In this document: positions 8,464 to 16,925 of the stretch, piece by piece | How the letters are laid out: each line of letters opens with the position of its first letter | Position numbering within the stretch: the stretch's first letter is position 1 | Origin: Brevibacillus sp. | Lineage (GTDB): Bacteria > Bacillota > Bacilli > Brevibacillales > Brevibacillaceae | Reading direction: 5' to 3' | Length of the DNA: 53,609 bases | Assembly (NCBI GenBank): GCA_029240815.1 | Contig: JARDZO010000028.1 | Span: forward strand, 1 to 53,609 | Notes under the pieces: model-generated | Databases searched by the model: none | Told to the model about the DNA's origin: nothing | The model's input: only the letters and a program-made list of their open reading frames with translations | Made by a program: the position numbers and the translations under genes

Positions 8464-9551
8464 CTTTTTGCGTTATTCGCGTTGTGCTCCTCCAATGTGC
8501 GAGAGAAGTAGTGCTCAGAAGTCCCATCTTTTTTCGTTACATAGAAAAAGAAGTCATGCTTGGCTGGTTTTACCACAGCTTCGAGGGATGCTCTGCCCGG
8601 ATTGGCGATGGGTCCTGGCGGAAGTCCCGGATTCGTGTACGTGTTATACGGACTCTCCACCTTTAGATCTTCAAACGTCAAGCGGTCCCGCTGCTTGCCC
8701 AGTACAAATTGCACGGTGGCATCCGCCTGCAACGGCCATTTATCCCGGATTCGATTGTAATAAACTCCCGCTACCAAAGGTCTTTCCTTGTCAACTGTCA
8801 CTTCTCGTTCTACGATCGACGCCAGATTGACAGCCTGATCCATTGTCCATTTTCTTTGTTTCAGCTCGTTCGTCCACTCTGGCAGCCATTCCTTCTGAAA
8901 CTGAGCCAGCATCTTCGATACGACGTCATGAGCCGTTGCCTCTTTCTTCACTTCATACGTTTCGGGGAACAAGTATCCTTCCAGTCGGTGCTTGCGCTCT
9001 TTGCTGGCAGGAATCTGTGCGACAAACGGGTATTCTGGAAAAGCGCCCTGATCGACTTCCTTCAAGAAAGCGGCCTTCTCCACGATGCCTTCCTTTGCCA
9101 AATGATCGGCGATTTGCTCGATGTTCCAGCCCTCAGGTATAGTAAATCGCTTTGCACTGACAATCGTTTTTCCTTCCGTCATACCCTGCAGCAAAGCATC
9201 GATAGTTTGTCCGGTAGTAAACTGGTATTCCCCTGCTTTGAGGTCTGGGGCAACACCTTTATACTTCACATAGTAACTGAACATGTCTGCATTTCGGATC
9301 AATCCCGCATCTTCCAGCAAGCGTCCGATTTCCCGTACGGACGAACCTGACGGGATGGTTACGTTTTTGGCGGCTTGTTCACCTTCGACCGGCTGCAATT
9401 GCTGATAGACGTACAGGGCTGTTCCCCCAACAGCCACAACCATCAGCAAAAAGAACGCGACAATCCAGCGGAAAAGGCCTCCGCCTCGTCTGCGTCGCAT
9501 GGCAACAGGTCGATCCGCCTGACGATCAGGCTTCACTGACATGGGTTTCAA
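8451..9551 (-). CDS. mltG: endolytic murein transglycosylase MltG
   Basis: MltG cleaves nascent glycan strands in the inner wall and sets their length. The start is taken as the TTG at 9551, nine bases after GGGAGG, giving 366 residues. The upstream ATG at 9596 overlaps the -10 box of the gene's promoter and cannot be the start. An arginine-rich N-terminus precedes one transmembrane helix, then a LysM-like segment (VTIPSGSSVREIGRLLEDAG) and the YceG catalytic domain. The catalytic glutamate is in NLASIVEREV. LPPGPIANPGRASLEAVV near the end is diagnostic. It corresponds to yrrL of B. subtilis. Confidence 0.93.
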   Translation of the reverse strand: MKPMSVKPDRQADRPVAMRRRRGGGLFRWIVAFFLLMVVAVGGTALYVYQQLQPVEGEQAAKNVTIPSGSSVREIGRLLEDAGLIRNADMFSYYVKYKGVAPDLKAGEYQFTTGQTIDALLQGMTEGKTIVSAKRFTIPEGWNIEQIADHLAKEGIVEKAAFLKEVDQGAFPEYPFVAQIPASKERKHRLEGYLFPETYEVKKEATAHDVVSKMLAQFQKEWLPEWTNELKQRKWTMDQAVNLASIVEREVTVDKERPLVAGVYYNRIRDKWPLQADATVQFVLGKQRDRLTFEDLKVESPYNTYTNPGLPPGPIANPGRASLEAVVKPAKHDFFFYVTKKDGTSEHYFSRTLEEHNANNAKSRGN

Positions 9552-9594
9552 GTTCGAAATCCTCCCTTTAGGGTCTCTTCTCTCGATCCTAATC

Positions 9595-9624
9595 ATTATA
9601 CAGGAGGGTTGTCTACCTTGTCAC
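9595..9624 (-). promoter_or_regulatory. SigA-type promoter of mltG
   Basis: On the minus strand GTGACA, an 18-base spacer and TATAAT make a near-consensus vegetative promoter. Transcription would begin at about 9588, upstream of the TTG start at 9551. Confidence 0.75.
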
Positions 9625-9666
9625 TCTGTAGGATATTTTAGGAAAAAAGCACGAATCATGTTGAAC

Positions 9667-9698
9667 AAAAAAAGAGGACCCCTTAATAGGGTCCCCTC
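9667..9698 (-). terminator. terminator of the alaS-ireB-ruvX-yrzB operon
   Basis: On the minus strand GAGGGGACCC and GGGGTCCTC pair around TATTAA and are followed by seven T residues. It lies 10 bases past the yrzB stop. Confidence 0.9.
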
Positions 9699-9707
9699 TC
9701 CATCTTT

Positions 9708-9998
9708 TTAAATACCGTCTTTCTCCAAATCAGCAATCAGCGTCTCGAATGTGGCTTCTACTTGCTCCCACTCTTCGTCGTCTTCGATTGGTTGCAGCAT
9801 GTCAGTGCCATCGTAACGCAGGAAGTGAACCTCGTACTCTTCTTCCTCTTCCTGGTCTACTGGTACCAATACCAAATAGCTGCGGTCTTCAATGTCAAAA
9901 ATGTACATGATCCGGAAGTCACGCGGCTCCTCGGTACCTTCTTCTGTCAGGGCAATCACATCGCCCACTTCGAACTCCTCAATCATCTCTTCACTCAT
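9708..9998 (-). CDS. yrzB: DUF1292 acidic protein (YrzB)
   Basis: The start is the ATG at 9998 behind GAGGTGACCAC; an in-frame GTG at 10007 lies inside that binding site. The product has 96 residues and is highly acidic, with a DQEEEEEYEVHFLRYD core typical of DUF1292. This family is conserved beside alaS-yrzL-yrrK in Bacilli, and no biochemical role is established. It begins 5 bases after the ruvX stop and is the last gene of the alaS operon. Confidence 0.9.
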   Translation of the reverse strand: MSEEMIEEFEVGDVIALTEEGTEEPRDFRIMYIFDIEDRSYLVLVPVDQEEEEEYEVHFLRYDGTDMLQPIEDDEEWEQVEATFETLIADLEKDGI

Positions 9999-10003
9999 TG
10001 TGG

Positions 10004-10420
10004 TCACCTCGATTTCGCGTCCATATATCCTTGCAGGATCAATGTGGCCGCCATTTTGTCTATTACCGTCTTGCGTTTTTGACGACTGACGTCAGCGGAG
10101 ATCAACATGCGCTCCGCTGCCATTGTCGTCAGTCGTTCGTCCCACATGTGGACAGGAAGAGACGTTCGTTCCTCCAATAGTTTGCCAAATGCCTGGCACA
10201 TTTCCGCCCGCGGACCGATTGTGCCATTCATGTTTTTCGGCAGACCTACCACAATTGCGCCGACCTGATATTGTGCAATCAACTCGTGGAGGCGAGCAAA
10301 ATCCTTTTCCTTCGATTGTCGCTTGATCGTTTCTACCCCTTGGGCAGTCCAACCGAGCTCGTCGCTAACCGCTACGCCAATCGTTTTATCGCCAACATCC
10401 AACCCCAATAATCTTGTCAT
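10004..10420 (-). CDS. ruvX: YqgF/RuvX-type putative Holliday junction resolvase (YrrK)
   Basis: The 138-residue RNase H-fold protein starts [20 protein letters not shown], containing the first catalytic aspartate (D8). A glutamate/aspartate pair follows in MWDERLTT, and a third acidic residue sits in KTVIDKMAA near the C-terminus. The family is implicated in pre-16S rRNA maturation and Holliday junction processing; which applies here cannot be told from sequence. It is translated in the alaS operon, 10 bases after ireB. Confidence 0.93.
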   Translation of the reverse strand: MTRLLGLDVGDKTIGVAVSDELGWTAQGVETIKRQSKEKDFARLHELIAQYQVGAIVVGLPKNMNGTIGPRAEMCQAFGKLLEERTSLPVHMWDERLTTMAAERMLISADVSRQKRKTVIDKMAATLILQGYMDAKSR

Positions 10421-10430
10421 GTCAACAGGC

Positions 10431-10691
10431 TTACTTGCGCTCTGACAAGTAAACGGTCACCAACTCTTCTATGATTTTGTCCCGTTCCAATTTGCCAATC
10501 AGGCTGCGCGCGTTGTTGTGGCGTGGGATAAACGCCGGGTCGCCAGAAAGCAAGTAACCGACGATCTGGGTGATCGGGTTGTATCCTTTCTCCTGCAGGG
10601 CTTTGTACACCTCTGTCAAAGTCTCTTGCACATCCGCCGCATTCGCTTCCTTTGGCACCGTGAACTTCATGGTATTATCCAACGAACTCAC
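10431..10691 (-). CDS. ireB: IreB-family regulatory phosphoprotein (YrzL)
   Basis: The start is the GTG at 10691, seven bases after GAGGTG, giving 86 residues; a more upstream ATG at 10712 precedes the binding site. The sequence has the strongly conserved NTMKF and [20 protein letters not shown] features of the IreB (DUF965) family. In Enterococcus, IreB is phosphorylated by the PASTA kinase IreK on N-terminal threonines and modulates cephalosporin resistance. A threonine is present in the NTMKF motif. It lies between alaS and ruvX, as in B. subtilis. Confidence 0.93.
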   Translation of the reverse strand: MSSLDNTMKFTVPKEANAADVQETLTEVYKALQEKGYNPITQIVGYLLSGDPAFIPRHNNARSLIGKLERDKIIEELVTVYLSERK

Positions 10692-10804
10692 AATCAACAC
10701 CTCGATTTCCATTTGAGACTTCTACCCTACTTGCTACCAATTGTATTCGACTTCTCTCGACCCTACTCCTTGTCGATTTCGTAAATTTCTCATCCTGCAG
10801 TGTG

Positions 10805-13453
10805 TTATTTCGCCACCGCTTGACTTTTTACGAACTCTGCAACTGCATCAAGTGCTTCCTGCAGCTTGGATGGATCTTTCCCGCCTGCTTGCGCCATGTC
10901 TGGACGACCGCCACCGCCACCACCGCAACGTGTAGCAACCTCTTTAATGATCTTGCCCGCATGGACGCCTTGATCCATCAGGTCTTTAGTCACCCCTGCT
11001 ACGAGGTTTACCTTGTCTCCATCTACTGCACCGAGAACGATGACAGCCGAGCCCAGTTTGTTTTTCAGCTCGTCCACCATGCCGCGCAAATTATCCATAT
11101 CAACTGCTGAGACGCGAGCAGCCAGTACATTCATTCCATCCACCTGTTGCAATTGATCGGTCAGGGAAGCCGCTTCGATGTTACCCAGTTTGGAACGCAG
11201 CGATTCGTTTTCACGCTGAGCTTCTTTCAATTGCTGTTGCAAGCCTTCCACACGTGCAGGAGCTTCCGCAATCAGAGGAGCTTTCAATGCGTGTGCGACT
11301 TCTTTTAGCGTAGCAAATTGCTGGTTCAGGAACTGATAAGCACCACGACCGGTAACGGCCTCGATACGGCGCGTACCTGCGCCAATTCCGCTCTCGCTCA
11401 CCAGCTTGAACAGTCCGATTTCCGCTGTGTTGCTCACGTGGCAACCGCCGCACAGCTCTAAGCTGTAATCGCCTACTTTTACGACACGAACGACATCGCC
11501 GTATTTTTCGCCGAACAACGCCATAGCCCCCATTGCTTTTGCTTCGGCCAATGCTTTGTTCGAAATCTCAACAGTGAGGTTTTCCCACACTTTTTCGTTG
11601 ACGATCGCCTCGATACGCTCCAGCTCTTCAGCTGTAATGGAGCTGATGTGCGTGAAGTCAAAACGCAGTCTTTCTGGAGCTACCAGAGAACCAGCTTGAT
11701 TGACGTGGGTACCCAGTACATCCTTCAAAGCCTGGTGCAGCAAGTGTGTCGCGGTATGGTTTTTCGTGATGGCCAGTCGCGCTTCACGGTTCACTTCTGC
11801 ACGCACTTCATCGCCTTTGCGCAGAGTACCTGCTTCTACGGTAACGGAGTGAACATTTTGGCCTTTAGGACCTTTTTGTACGTCCGATACACGTGCTTTG
11901 ACAGAATCAGAGATCAGATAGCCTTCATCATTGATCTGTCCGCCGCTCTCTGCATAGAATGGCGTCTGGCTCAGAACGACTTGAACAGTCTGTCCTTCTT
12001 CTGCTTCGTCAGTCAGTTGGTTCTCGAAAATGATCGCTTCTACTTTACCTGTAGCTACCAATTCAGTATAACCAACAAATTGACTCGTAACCGTCAGATC
12101 GGACAATGGACCGCCCTGGATCTGCATGCTGTCTACATCTTGGCGAGCTGCGCGGGCACGCTCACGCTGTTCTTCCATCGCTTTTTCAAAACCATCACGA
12201 TCAGCAGTCAGGCCTTGCTCATCGGCAAAGTCTTCCGTCAAGTCAACCGGGAATCCGTACGTATCGTACATTTTGAATACGTCTTGACCGGACAGCTGTG
12301 TTTTGCCTTCTGCTTTCGCGTTTTTCACCATTTCGGAGAGGATAGCCAGTCCATCGTTCAAAGTCTCGTGGAAACGCTCTTCTTCCGCACGAATGACTTT
12401 TTCGATGAATTCACGTTTTTGTACGACTTCTGGGTAGAACTCGCCCATCATGGTTCCGACTGTTGCTGTCAGGCTGTACAGGAACGGTTTTTCCACACCC
12501 AGCTTTTTCCCCATGCGAACTGCACGACGGAGTAAGCGACGAATGACATAGCCGCGTCCTTCATTGGAAGGCAACGCGCCGTCACCGATTGCAAATGCAA
12601 CCGTACGTGCGTGGTCAGCGATCACTTTCAGCGCAACATCCATTTCAGGGCTCGTTTTGTATTTCACGCCGGAAATCTTGCTGGTTTCTTCGATCAAAGG
12701 GAACAAGAGGTCTGTCTCAAAGTTGTTGTCCACCCCTTGAATGATCGAAGCCATACGCTCGAGGCCCATTCCAGTATCGATGTTTTTCTTGGGCAATGGC
12801 GTGTAAGTACCATCTGGGTTGTGGTTGAACTGGGAGAACACCAGGTTCCACACTTCCAGATAACGTTCGTTCTCGCCGCCAGGATACAGCTCAGGATCGC
12901 TGGGATCATTCCCGAACGCTTCGCCACGATCGTAGAAAATCTCCGTGTTCGGACCACTTGGGCCTTCACCGATATCCCAGAAGTTGCCTTCCAGTTTCAC
13001 GATGCGCTCTGCAGGAACACCGATTTTTTTGTTCCAGTATTCAAATGCTTCATCATCTTCCGGGTGAATGGTGACAGAGAGCAGCTCTGGATCAAAGCCG
13101 ATCCATTTCGGGCTGGTCAAAAACTCCCATGCCCACTCGATCGCTTCTTCTTTAAAGTAGTCACCGATGGAGAAGTTCCCCAGCATCTCGAAGAACGTAT
13201 GGTGGCGAGCCGTGCGCCCTACGTTTTCGATATCGTTGGTACGAATGGATTTTTGCGAGTTGGTGATACGTGGATTGTCTGGAATGATGCGGCCGTCAAA
13301 ATATTTTTTGAGGGTCGCTACACCGCTGTTGATCCACAGCAAGGAAGGATCGTCGATTGGAACCAAGGGAGCACTCGGCTCAATGCGATGTCCTTTTTCT
13401 ACAAAGAAGTCCAGGAACATGCGGCGGATTTGATTGCCTGTCAGTTTCTTCAT
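10805..13453 (-). CDS. alaS: alanyl-tRNA synthetase
   Basis: The 882-residue class II synthetase attaches alanine to tRNA(Ala). Visible are the N-terminal catalytic domain (from [17 protein letters not shown], with [14 protein letters not shown]), the editing domain with [11 protein letters not shown] and the zinc-site CGGCHV, and the C-terminal glycine-rich [15 protein letters not shown] of the C-Ala domain. Length is normal. The start is an ATG behind AGAGGAG. The gene sits behind an alanine T-box leader and heads the alaS-ireB-ruvX-yrzB operon. Confidence 0.98.
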   Translation of the reverse strand: MKKLTGNQIRRMFLDFFVEKGHRIEPSAPLVPIDDPSLLWINSGVATLKKYFDGRIIPDNPRITNSQKSIRTNDIENVGRTARHHTFFEMLGNFSIGDYFKEEAIEWAWEFLTSPKWIGFDPELLSVTIHPEDDEAFEYWNKKIGVPAERIVKLEGNFWDIGEGPSGPNTEIFYDRGEAFGNDPSDPELYPGGENERYLEVWNLVFSQFNHNPDGTYTPLPKKNIDTGMGLERMASIIQGVDNNFETDLLFPLIEETSKISGVKYKTSPEMDVALKVIADHARTVAFAIGDGALPSNEGRGYVIRRLLRRAVRMGKKLGVEKPFLYSLTATVGTMMGEFYPEVVQKREFIEKVIRAEEERFHETLNDGLAILSEMVKNAKAEGKTQLSGQDVFKMYDTYGFPVDLTEDFADEQGLTADRDGFEKAMEEQRERARAARQDVDSMQIQGGPLSDLTVTSQFVGYTELVATGKVEAIIFENQLTDEAEEGQTVQVVLSQTPFYAESGGQINDEGYLISDSVKARVSDVQKGPKGQNVHSVTVEAGTLRKGDEVRAEVNREARLAITKNHTATHLLHQALKDVLGTHVNQAGSLVAPERLRFDFTHISSITAEELERIEAIVNEKVWENLTVEISNKALAEAKAMGAMALFGEKYGDVVRVVKVGDYSLELCGGCHVSNTAEIGLFKLVSESGIGAGTRRIEAVTGRGAYQFLNQQFATLKEVAHALKAPLIAEAPARVEGLQQQLKEAQRENESLRSKLGNIEAASLTDQLQQVDGMNVLAARVSAVDMDNLRGMVDELKNKLGSAVIVLGAVDGDKVNLVAGVTKDLMDQGVHAGKIIKEVATRCGGGGGGRPDMAQAGGKDPSKLQEALDAVAEFVKSQAVAK

Positions 13454-13477
13454 TTACATTCTCCTCTAAAGAAAAAT

Positions 13478-13738
13478 AAAAAAAGCCCCCATCCCCTCAG
13501 GGACGAGAACTGTTTTTTCTCGCGGTACCACCCTGCTTACAGACTTGTGCTGCATCCTTCGAGCCAATGCCTGTCGCTTTGCGGCCTTTAACGGTGCCAA
13601 GCCGCCGGTTTTTGCCCGGTCTTAGGAGTAGCCTTCTGTCGCACTTCTTCTGGGCGCTCTCTCAACCATGGAGCGTCCTCTCTGTAGAAGGGCTGCAACA
13701 TACTCGTTCCCTCATTGATCAAATCCAGTATTGCTTTG
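13478..13738 (-). promoter_or_regulatory. T-box riboswitch controlling alaS (specifier GCT, alanine)
   Basis: The minus-strand leader contains the T-box core GGGTGGTACCGCG (13521-13533), which pairs with the acceptor end of uncharged tRNA. A terminator hairpin with a T7 run follows (13478-13507). In Stem I the segment GAAgGCTA (GCT at 13630-13632) gives an alanine specifier in the expected position after the GAA of the specifier loop. Uncharged tRNA(Ala) should therefore favour the antiterminator and switch alaS on. Confidence 0.93.
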
Positions 13739-13743
13739 TTCGT

Positions 13744-13773
13744 ATTATAAATTTTTTTGGCGATCACTGTCAA
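13744..13773 (-). promoter_or_regulatory. SigA-type promoter of alaS
   Basis: A perfect TTGACA, an 18-base spacer and a perfect TATAAT lie on the minus strand. The -35 box overlaps the stop region of yrrI. Transcription would begin at about 13738. Confidence 0.9.
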
Positions 13774-14834
13774 CTTTCATGCATCATGAGAGCCACTCGG
13801 CTGATTATGACTTTACATACTGCCAGGACAGGTACCGCAACAATCAGGCCGATTATTCCCCCAATGGCTTCCCCAGCCAGTAACGCCATGATAATAAGCA
13901 GCGGATGAAGGTGCAAGGAACGGCCGACGATGTTCGGAGAAAGAATGTTCCCCTCTACGACCTGGATGACGATATTGACCACGAGTACAAAAAGGAGCAT
14001 CTTCGTAGAGATGGTCAATGCCACGACGACAGCCGGTGCTGCTCCGATCAATGGACCGATGTAAGGAATAATGTTCGTCAAACAGACAAAGGTCGCAAGG
14101 ACAAATGGATACGGCATCCCAACCAACCAGTAACCCAGATAAGCAAACAAACCAACGATCAGAGCCACCATCATCTGTCCATGTATGTAATTTCCTAGCG
14201 ATTCGTTAATATCCCGTAAGACAGAGAGTACTTGCTTGCGGTAGCCACGGGGAATGATCGACATCCCCGCTTCGTGCAGTTCCTTCATGTCCTTCAACAA
14301 ATAAAAAGCAATGAACGGGACGACAGCATAGGCGAGAACTTTCCCTACTGAATTGCGCGCGTTGTTCACCAGTTGTGTGACGGTGTGGGACATGCGCTCA
14401 TGTGACTGGATAATCACGCGATCTACTCCATGCGAGATGCTGTCTGGCAAAAAGTATTTATGGGCTTCCCATTCGCTCATCCACTTGTAGTACCATTCTG
14501 ACAGCCGGGGCAAATCATCTGAAAGCTCCACTAGCTGCTTGGTAAAAATCGGGATGGCATTGACGATTGCAATCACAATGATGAGGACAAACGAGCCGTA
14601 AATAAGCAAAACAGCCATGAGCCGCGGAACCCTGCGCCTTTCCAATACCTGTACAATCGGATGAAGCAGGTAGGCAATAATAAGACCCACCACAACTGGT
14701 ACTAGGACTTCTTCCAGTAAATGAAACAATTGAGTCAAGACAGGTCGGAGCAGCCATAGCAGATTGCCTATGATCAACAGAATGGTGAGCCAAATGGCTG
14801 CGGCGAACAGGCGACTGCGCCGAAGTTCATCCAC
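13770..14834 (-). CDS. yrrI: AI-2E family transporter / YrrI membrane protein
   Basis: The 354-residue protein starts with a GTG nine bases after GGGAGG. It has about eight transmembrane helices with the family's PFVLATFVCLTNIIPYIGPLIGAAPA and the terminal LAGEAIGGIIGLIVAVPVLAV stretch. The AI-2E exporter family (TqsA/PerM/YrrI) is poorly understood; members export autoinducer or ions, or have no known substrate. It lies upstream of alaS as in B. subtilis. The alaS promoter overlaps its 3' end. Confidence 0.88.
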   Translation of the reverse strand: MDELRRSRLFAAAIWLTILLIIGNLLWLLRPVLTQLFHLLEEVLVPVVVGLIIAYLLHPIVQVLERRRVPRLMAVLLIYGSFVLIIVIAIVNAIPIFTKQLVELSDDLPRLSEWYYKWMSEWEAHKYFLPDSISHGVDRVIIQSHERMSHTVTQLVNNARNSVGKVLAYAVVPFIAFYLLKDMKELHEAGMSIIPRGYRKQVLSVLRDINESLGNYIHGQMMVALIVGLFAYLGYWLVGMPYPFVLATFVCLTNIIPYIGPLIGAAPAVVVALTISTKMLLFVLVVNIVIQVVEGNILSPNIVGRSLHLHPLLIIMALLAGEAIGGIIGLIVAVPVLAVCKVIISRVALMMHES

Positions 14835-14903
14835 GCTGACAGACCTCCCTTCGTCTTCCGTATTTACTAGAGTGTCTCAGCGGAACAAAAAACATGTACC
14901 CTA

Positions 14904-14935
14904 TTGACACATCGGAATCCTCGAAGTAGTATGAT
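14904..14935 (+). promoter_or_regulatory. candidate promoter of the Mn-riboswitch/terC transcript
   Basis: A perfect TTGACA at 14904-14909 is followed by TAGTAT (17-base spacer) and by TATGAT (20-base spacer); either could be the -10. The riboswitch begins 15-20 bases further on. Confidence 0.55.
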
Positions 14936-14950
14936 AATACAAGTGGATAT

Positions 14951-15060
14951 CTCCAAAGGGGAGTAGCTTTTTCGCAACATAGTCGTCATTACGGGAGAAA
15001 TCCCCGGCTATGTTGGCAACATGTTCCTAATGTTGTAAGCAAGACCTTTGCCTAACAGGT
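14951..15060 (+). promoter_or_regulatory. yybP-ykoY family manganese riboswitch
   Basis: The conserved GGGGAGTAGC and the closing GCAAGACCTTTGCC are both present. The 5' AAAGG (14955-14959) pairs with CCTTT (15045-15049) to form P1, and internal arms with ATAG/CTAT and AACAT/ATGTT complete the three-way junction. This family binds Mn2+. The same CCTTT is also the 5' arm of the terminator that follows, so ligand-stabilised P1 would prevent termination: an ON switch for terC. A TerC-family gene is a known partner of this riboswitch (B. subtilis ykoY). Confidence 0.92.
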
Positions 15061-15072
15061 AAAGGTCTTTTT
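15042..15072 (+). terminator. riboswitch expression-platform terminator 1
   Basis: AGACCTTTGCCT pairs over 12 bp with GGTAAAGGTCT and is followed by TTTTT. Its 5' arm overlaps riboswitch P1, so the two structures exclude each other. Confidence 0.88.
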
Positions 15073-15082
15073 CTGTATTTTC

Positions 15083-15120
15083 ACGACCTTTGCCTGTCCA
15101 GGGAAAGGTCGTTTTCTTTT
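15083..15120 (+). terminator. second, near-duplicate terminator in the terC leader
   Basis: ACGACCTTTGCCT and AGGGAAAGGTCGT form a hairpin with one G-G mismatch, followed by TTTTCTTTTT. It repeats the GACCTTTGCCT core of terminator 1 and could also compete for the 5' half of P1. Confidence 0.82.
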
Positions 15121-15201
15121 TCCCCCTTTTAAACAAACTATAAGAGGTATCAAGAAAACGGCCGGAGGATTTTTACTTTCCAAGGACGAGGAGGAAGAGA
15201 A

Positions 15202-15888
15202 ATGGAACTATTGTTTACCCCTGAGTTTTGGTCCGCACTACTTGCTATTGTCGTTATTGACTTGGTGTTAGCCGGTGACAACGCGATTGTCATCGGGATG
15301 GCCGCTCGAAATCTCCCTGCAAATCAGCAAAAGAAAGCGATCATTTGGGGAACGGTCGGCGCAATCATCATACGTGCTCTGGCGACCTTGGCTGTTGTCT
15401 GGTTGCTGAAGATCCCTGGTTTGCTGCTCGTCGGTGGATTAATCCTTGTCTGGATCTCGCTGAAGCTGCTGGTACAGGAAGACAATCATGATAACATGAA
15501 AGCGAGCGGAAGCCTCGGATCGGCGATCTGGACAATCATTGTTGCGGACACGGTCATGGGTCTGGATAACGTGATCGCCGTCGCAGGTGCAGCACACGGT
15601 GACTTCTTGTTAGTCATCATCGGTTTGATAATCAGTGTTCCGATCATGGTGTGGGGAAGTACGATGATTCTGAAGGTCATGGAACGTTATCCGCTTGTCA
15701 TCTACATCGGATCCGCAGTTTTGGCTTATACCGCAGCCAGCATGGTTACTTCAGAAAAATTCTTGGCGCCGTTCTTTGCAGCATATCCTTGGGTGAAATG
15801 GTTGTTCATTGTCGCAGTAGTGGTTGGCGTACTGATGACTGGTCGAATGAAAAGTCAGAAACAAAAACGACTGGCAGAACAATCGTAA
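15202..15888 (+). CDS. TerC-family integral membrane protein (YkoY-like), probable Mn2+ exporter
   Basis: The 228-residue protein starts at an ATG behind GGACGAGGAGG. It has about seven transmembrane helices and the two inverted TerC motifs, DLVLAGDNAIVIGMAAR (about 21-37) and DTVMGLDNVIAVAGAA (about 117-132), whose paired acidic residues likely bind the metal. TerC proteins such as YkoY, YceF and Alx export Mn2+ or deliver it to secreted proteins. Control by a Mn2+-sensing riboswitch agrees with this. It is monocistronic with its own terminator. Confidence 0.9.
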   Translation: MELLFTPEFWSALLAIVVIDLVLAGDNAIVIGMAARNLPANQQKKAIIWGTVGAIIIRALATLAVVWLLKIPGLLLVGGLILVWISLKLLVQEDNHDNMKASGSLGSAIWTIIVADTVMGLDNVIAVAGAAHGDFLLVIIGLIISVPIMVWGSTMILKVMERYPLVIYIGSAVLAYTAASMVTSEKFLAPFFAAYPWVKWLFIVAVVVGVLMTGRMKSQKQKRLAEQS

Positions 15889-15911
15889 GCTTGAAGGCTA
15901 CTAATAAAATG

Positions 15912-15953
15912 AAAAAAGCTGACGCTACAATTACTGGTGTCAGCTTTTTTTAT
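15912..15953 (+). terminator. terminator of terC
   Basis: AAAAAAGCTGAC pairs with GTCAGCTTTTTT around a 15-base loop. The stem sequence is repeated at the terminator at 16648-16684, on the other side of the structured RNA region. Confidence 0.85.
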
Positions 15954-15984
15954 TTTATTTCCTTTTTACACTTTGTCAGACTGC

Positions 15985-16612
15985 AGTGGAGGGGAGGAAA
16001 AAGGGGAAAACGCTCCAGCTTCATAGGAACACCTGCTGGGGGTCATCCCTGTCCGGCTACATGCAAAAAAAACGAAACCGCGTCCAAAGTAGCCGTCTCA
16101 GGAAGATCCTCAGAGGTGGACGCTTAAAACCGTGTTTCGTTTTTTCCATTGCGCCTTGGTAGGTGTTCCAAAGATCTTCCGCTTATTTTCCCCTTTTTCC
16201 TTGGCCAGCTTTGGGAGTACCACATGCCTTATTCTGGGGTTTTCCGAGGAGTTTCATTGGGAAACGACTTATTCTTCCCTTGATTCACCGATATCTTCGA
16301 AGCGCAACGATTGAGGAAATAAGCTTTAGCTCCCTTGAACCTCTTTATACCAGGTAGCTAGAAACTACAACAGCTGGCAGGAGAAGCAGGTTTCCAGGCG
16401 GAGCGACTCCGGGACCCTACCTAGCGGAACAACGAATTCACGGGATCCAGAAGCAGTACCTCTGTATTCCCTGCGAAGCGGCTACTCCTTTACCGCTTCC
16501 CCGTGAATCGTTGTGGAGCGGACAGTCTATTCCTCTATGCAGGGCCACCGAACCAGTTCGGTGGGAATAGGCCGGAGCGCAGATCGGAAACTTGCTTCTC
16601 CCCACCTCCGCT
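15985..16612 (+). ncRNA. candidate large multi-domain structured RNA, about 630 nt, unassigned family
   Basis: No plausible gene fits 15954-16700, but the plus strand is full of long complementary segments. A closing helix joins 15985-15994 to 16603-16612. Domain I: 15996-16010 pairs perfectly with 16186-16200 (15 bp); inside it 16026-16041 pairs with 16154-16169 (16 bp, four G-U pairs) and 16067-16078 with 16134-16145 (12 bp). Domain II: 16213-16217/16330-16334 encloses 16239-16245/16259-16265 and 16268-16273/16318-16323. A small hairpin spans 16350-16377. Domain III: 16380-16395/16586-16601 (16 bp, one G-U) encloses 16429-16444/16500-16514 (15 bp, one bulge), 16475-16481/16493-16499 and an 8-bp hairpin at 16545-16564. 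The wobble pairs work only for RNA read on the plus strand. No promoter is obvious, so it may be made by read-through from terC. I could not match it to tmRNA, RNase P, SRP or group I/II introns. The size resembles OLE, ROOL or GOLLD RNAs, but I cannot assign it to any of them. Confidence 0.72.
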
Positions 16613-16647
16613 ATATTGTTAAGCTCATCTTTTTTTCATGGAATTAA

Positions 16648-16684
16648 TAAAAAAGCTGACGCCCAAATGACAGGCGTCAGCTTT
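16648..16684 (-). terminator. terminator of the small yrzQ-like gene
   Basis: On the minus strand AAAGCTGACGCC and GGCGTCAGCTTT form a 12-bp stem followed by TTTTTT. It ends the yrrD-yrzR-yrzQ unit. Confidence 0.88.
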
Positions 16685-16702
16685 CCAATCAAAATCTCTA
16701 AA

Positions 16703-16888
16703 TTAACGAGCGACGGCACGCATCAGCTTGCGGCCTGTTTTCACCATACGCTGCATGTTACGCATGGAGAAGGGCAATCGATTCAGGTTGAACGAAAATC
16801 GACTGCGACGACGTGGCGCCATCAAATATCCGATGACTGCCACGATTCCGCTTGTGGCTAGGATGCGCAACAGGCTTCTTACTATCAA
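16703..16888 (-). CDS. small basic membrane protein, possibly YrzQ-like
   Basis: The start is the TTG at 16888, eight bases after GGAGG, giving 61 residues; a GTG at 16897 lies within the binding site. One hydrophobic segment (about 8-25, LRILATSGIVAVIGYLM) precedes a strongly basic tail with MVKTGRKLM. Position between the zinc-ribbon gene and yrrI matches yrzQ of B. subtilis, but the match is positional more than sequence-based. Function is unknown. It is the last gene of a short minus-strand operon. Confidence 0.65.
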   Translation of the reverse strand: MIVRSLLRILATSGIVAVIGYLMAPRRRSRFSFNLNRLPFSMRNMQRMVKTGRKLMRAVAR

Positions 16889-16925
16889 GCGTGCCACCTC
16901 CAGTTGTTTTGGTCGCTCAAATGAT

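Noticed and set aside
12611..13591. Long open frame (326 codons) on the plus strand opposite alaS, and others at 11648-12535
   Set aside because: They lie wholly inside alaS and the T-box, lack ribosome binding sites and have F/H/Q-rich compositions typical of antisense frames of conserved genes.
15651..16357. Open frames of 60-158 codons across the structured RNA
   Set aside because: One is a frame running out of terC, the others lack binding sites, and their boundaries ignore the helices. RNA structure explains the region better.
15954..16700. Group II intron, tmRNA, RNase P, SRP RNA or transposon remnant as explanation of the structured region
   Set aside because: No domain V, no tmRNA ends, no RNase P or SRP core sequences, no transposase fragment and no target-site duplication of a known element were seen.
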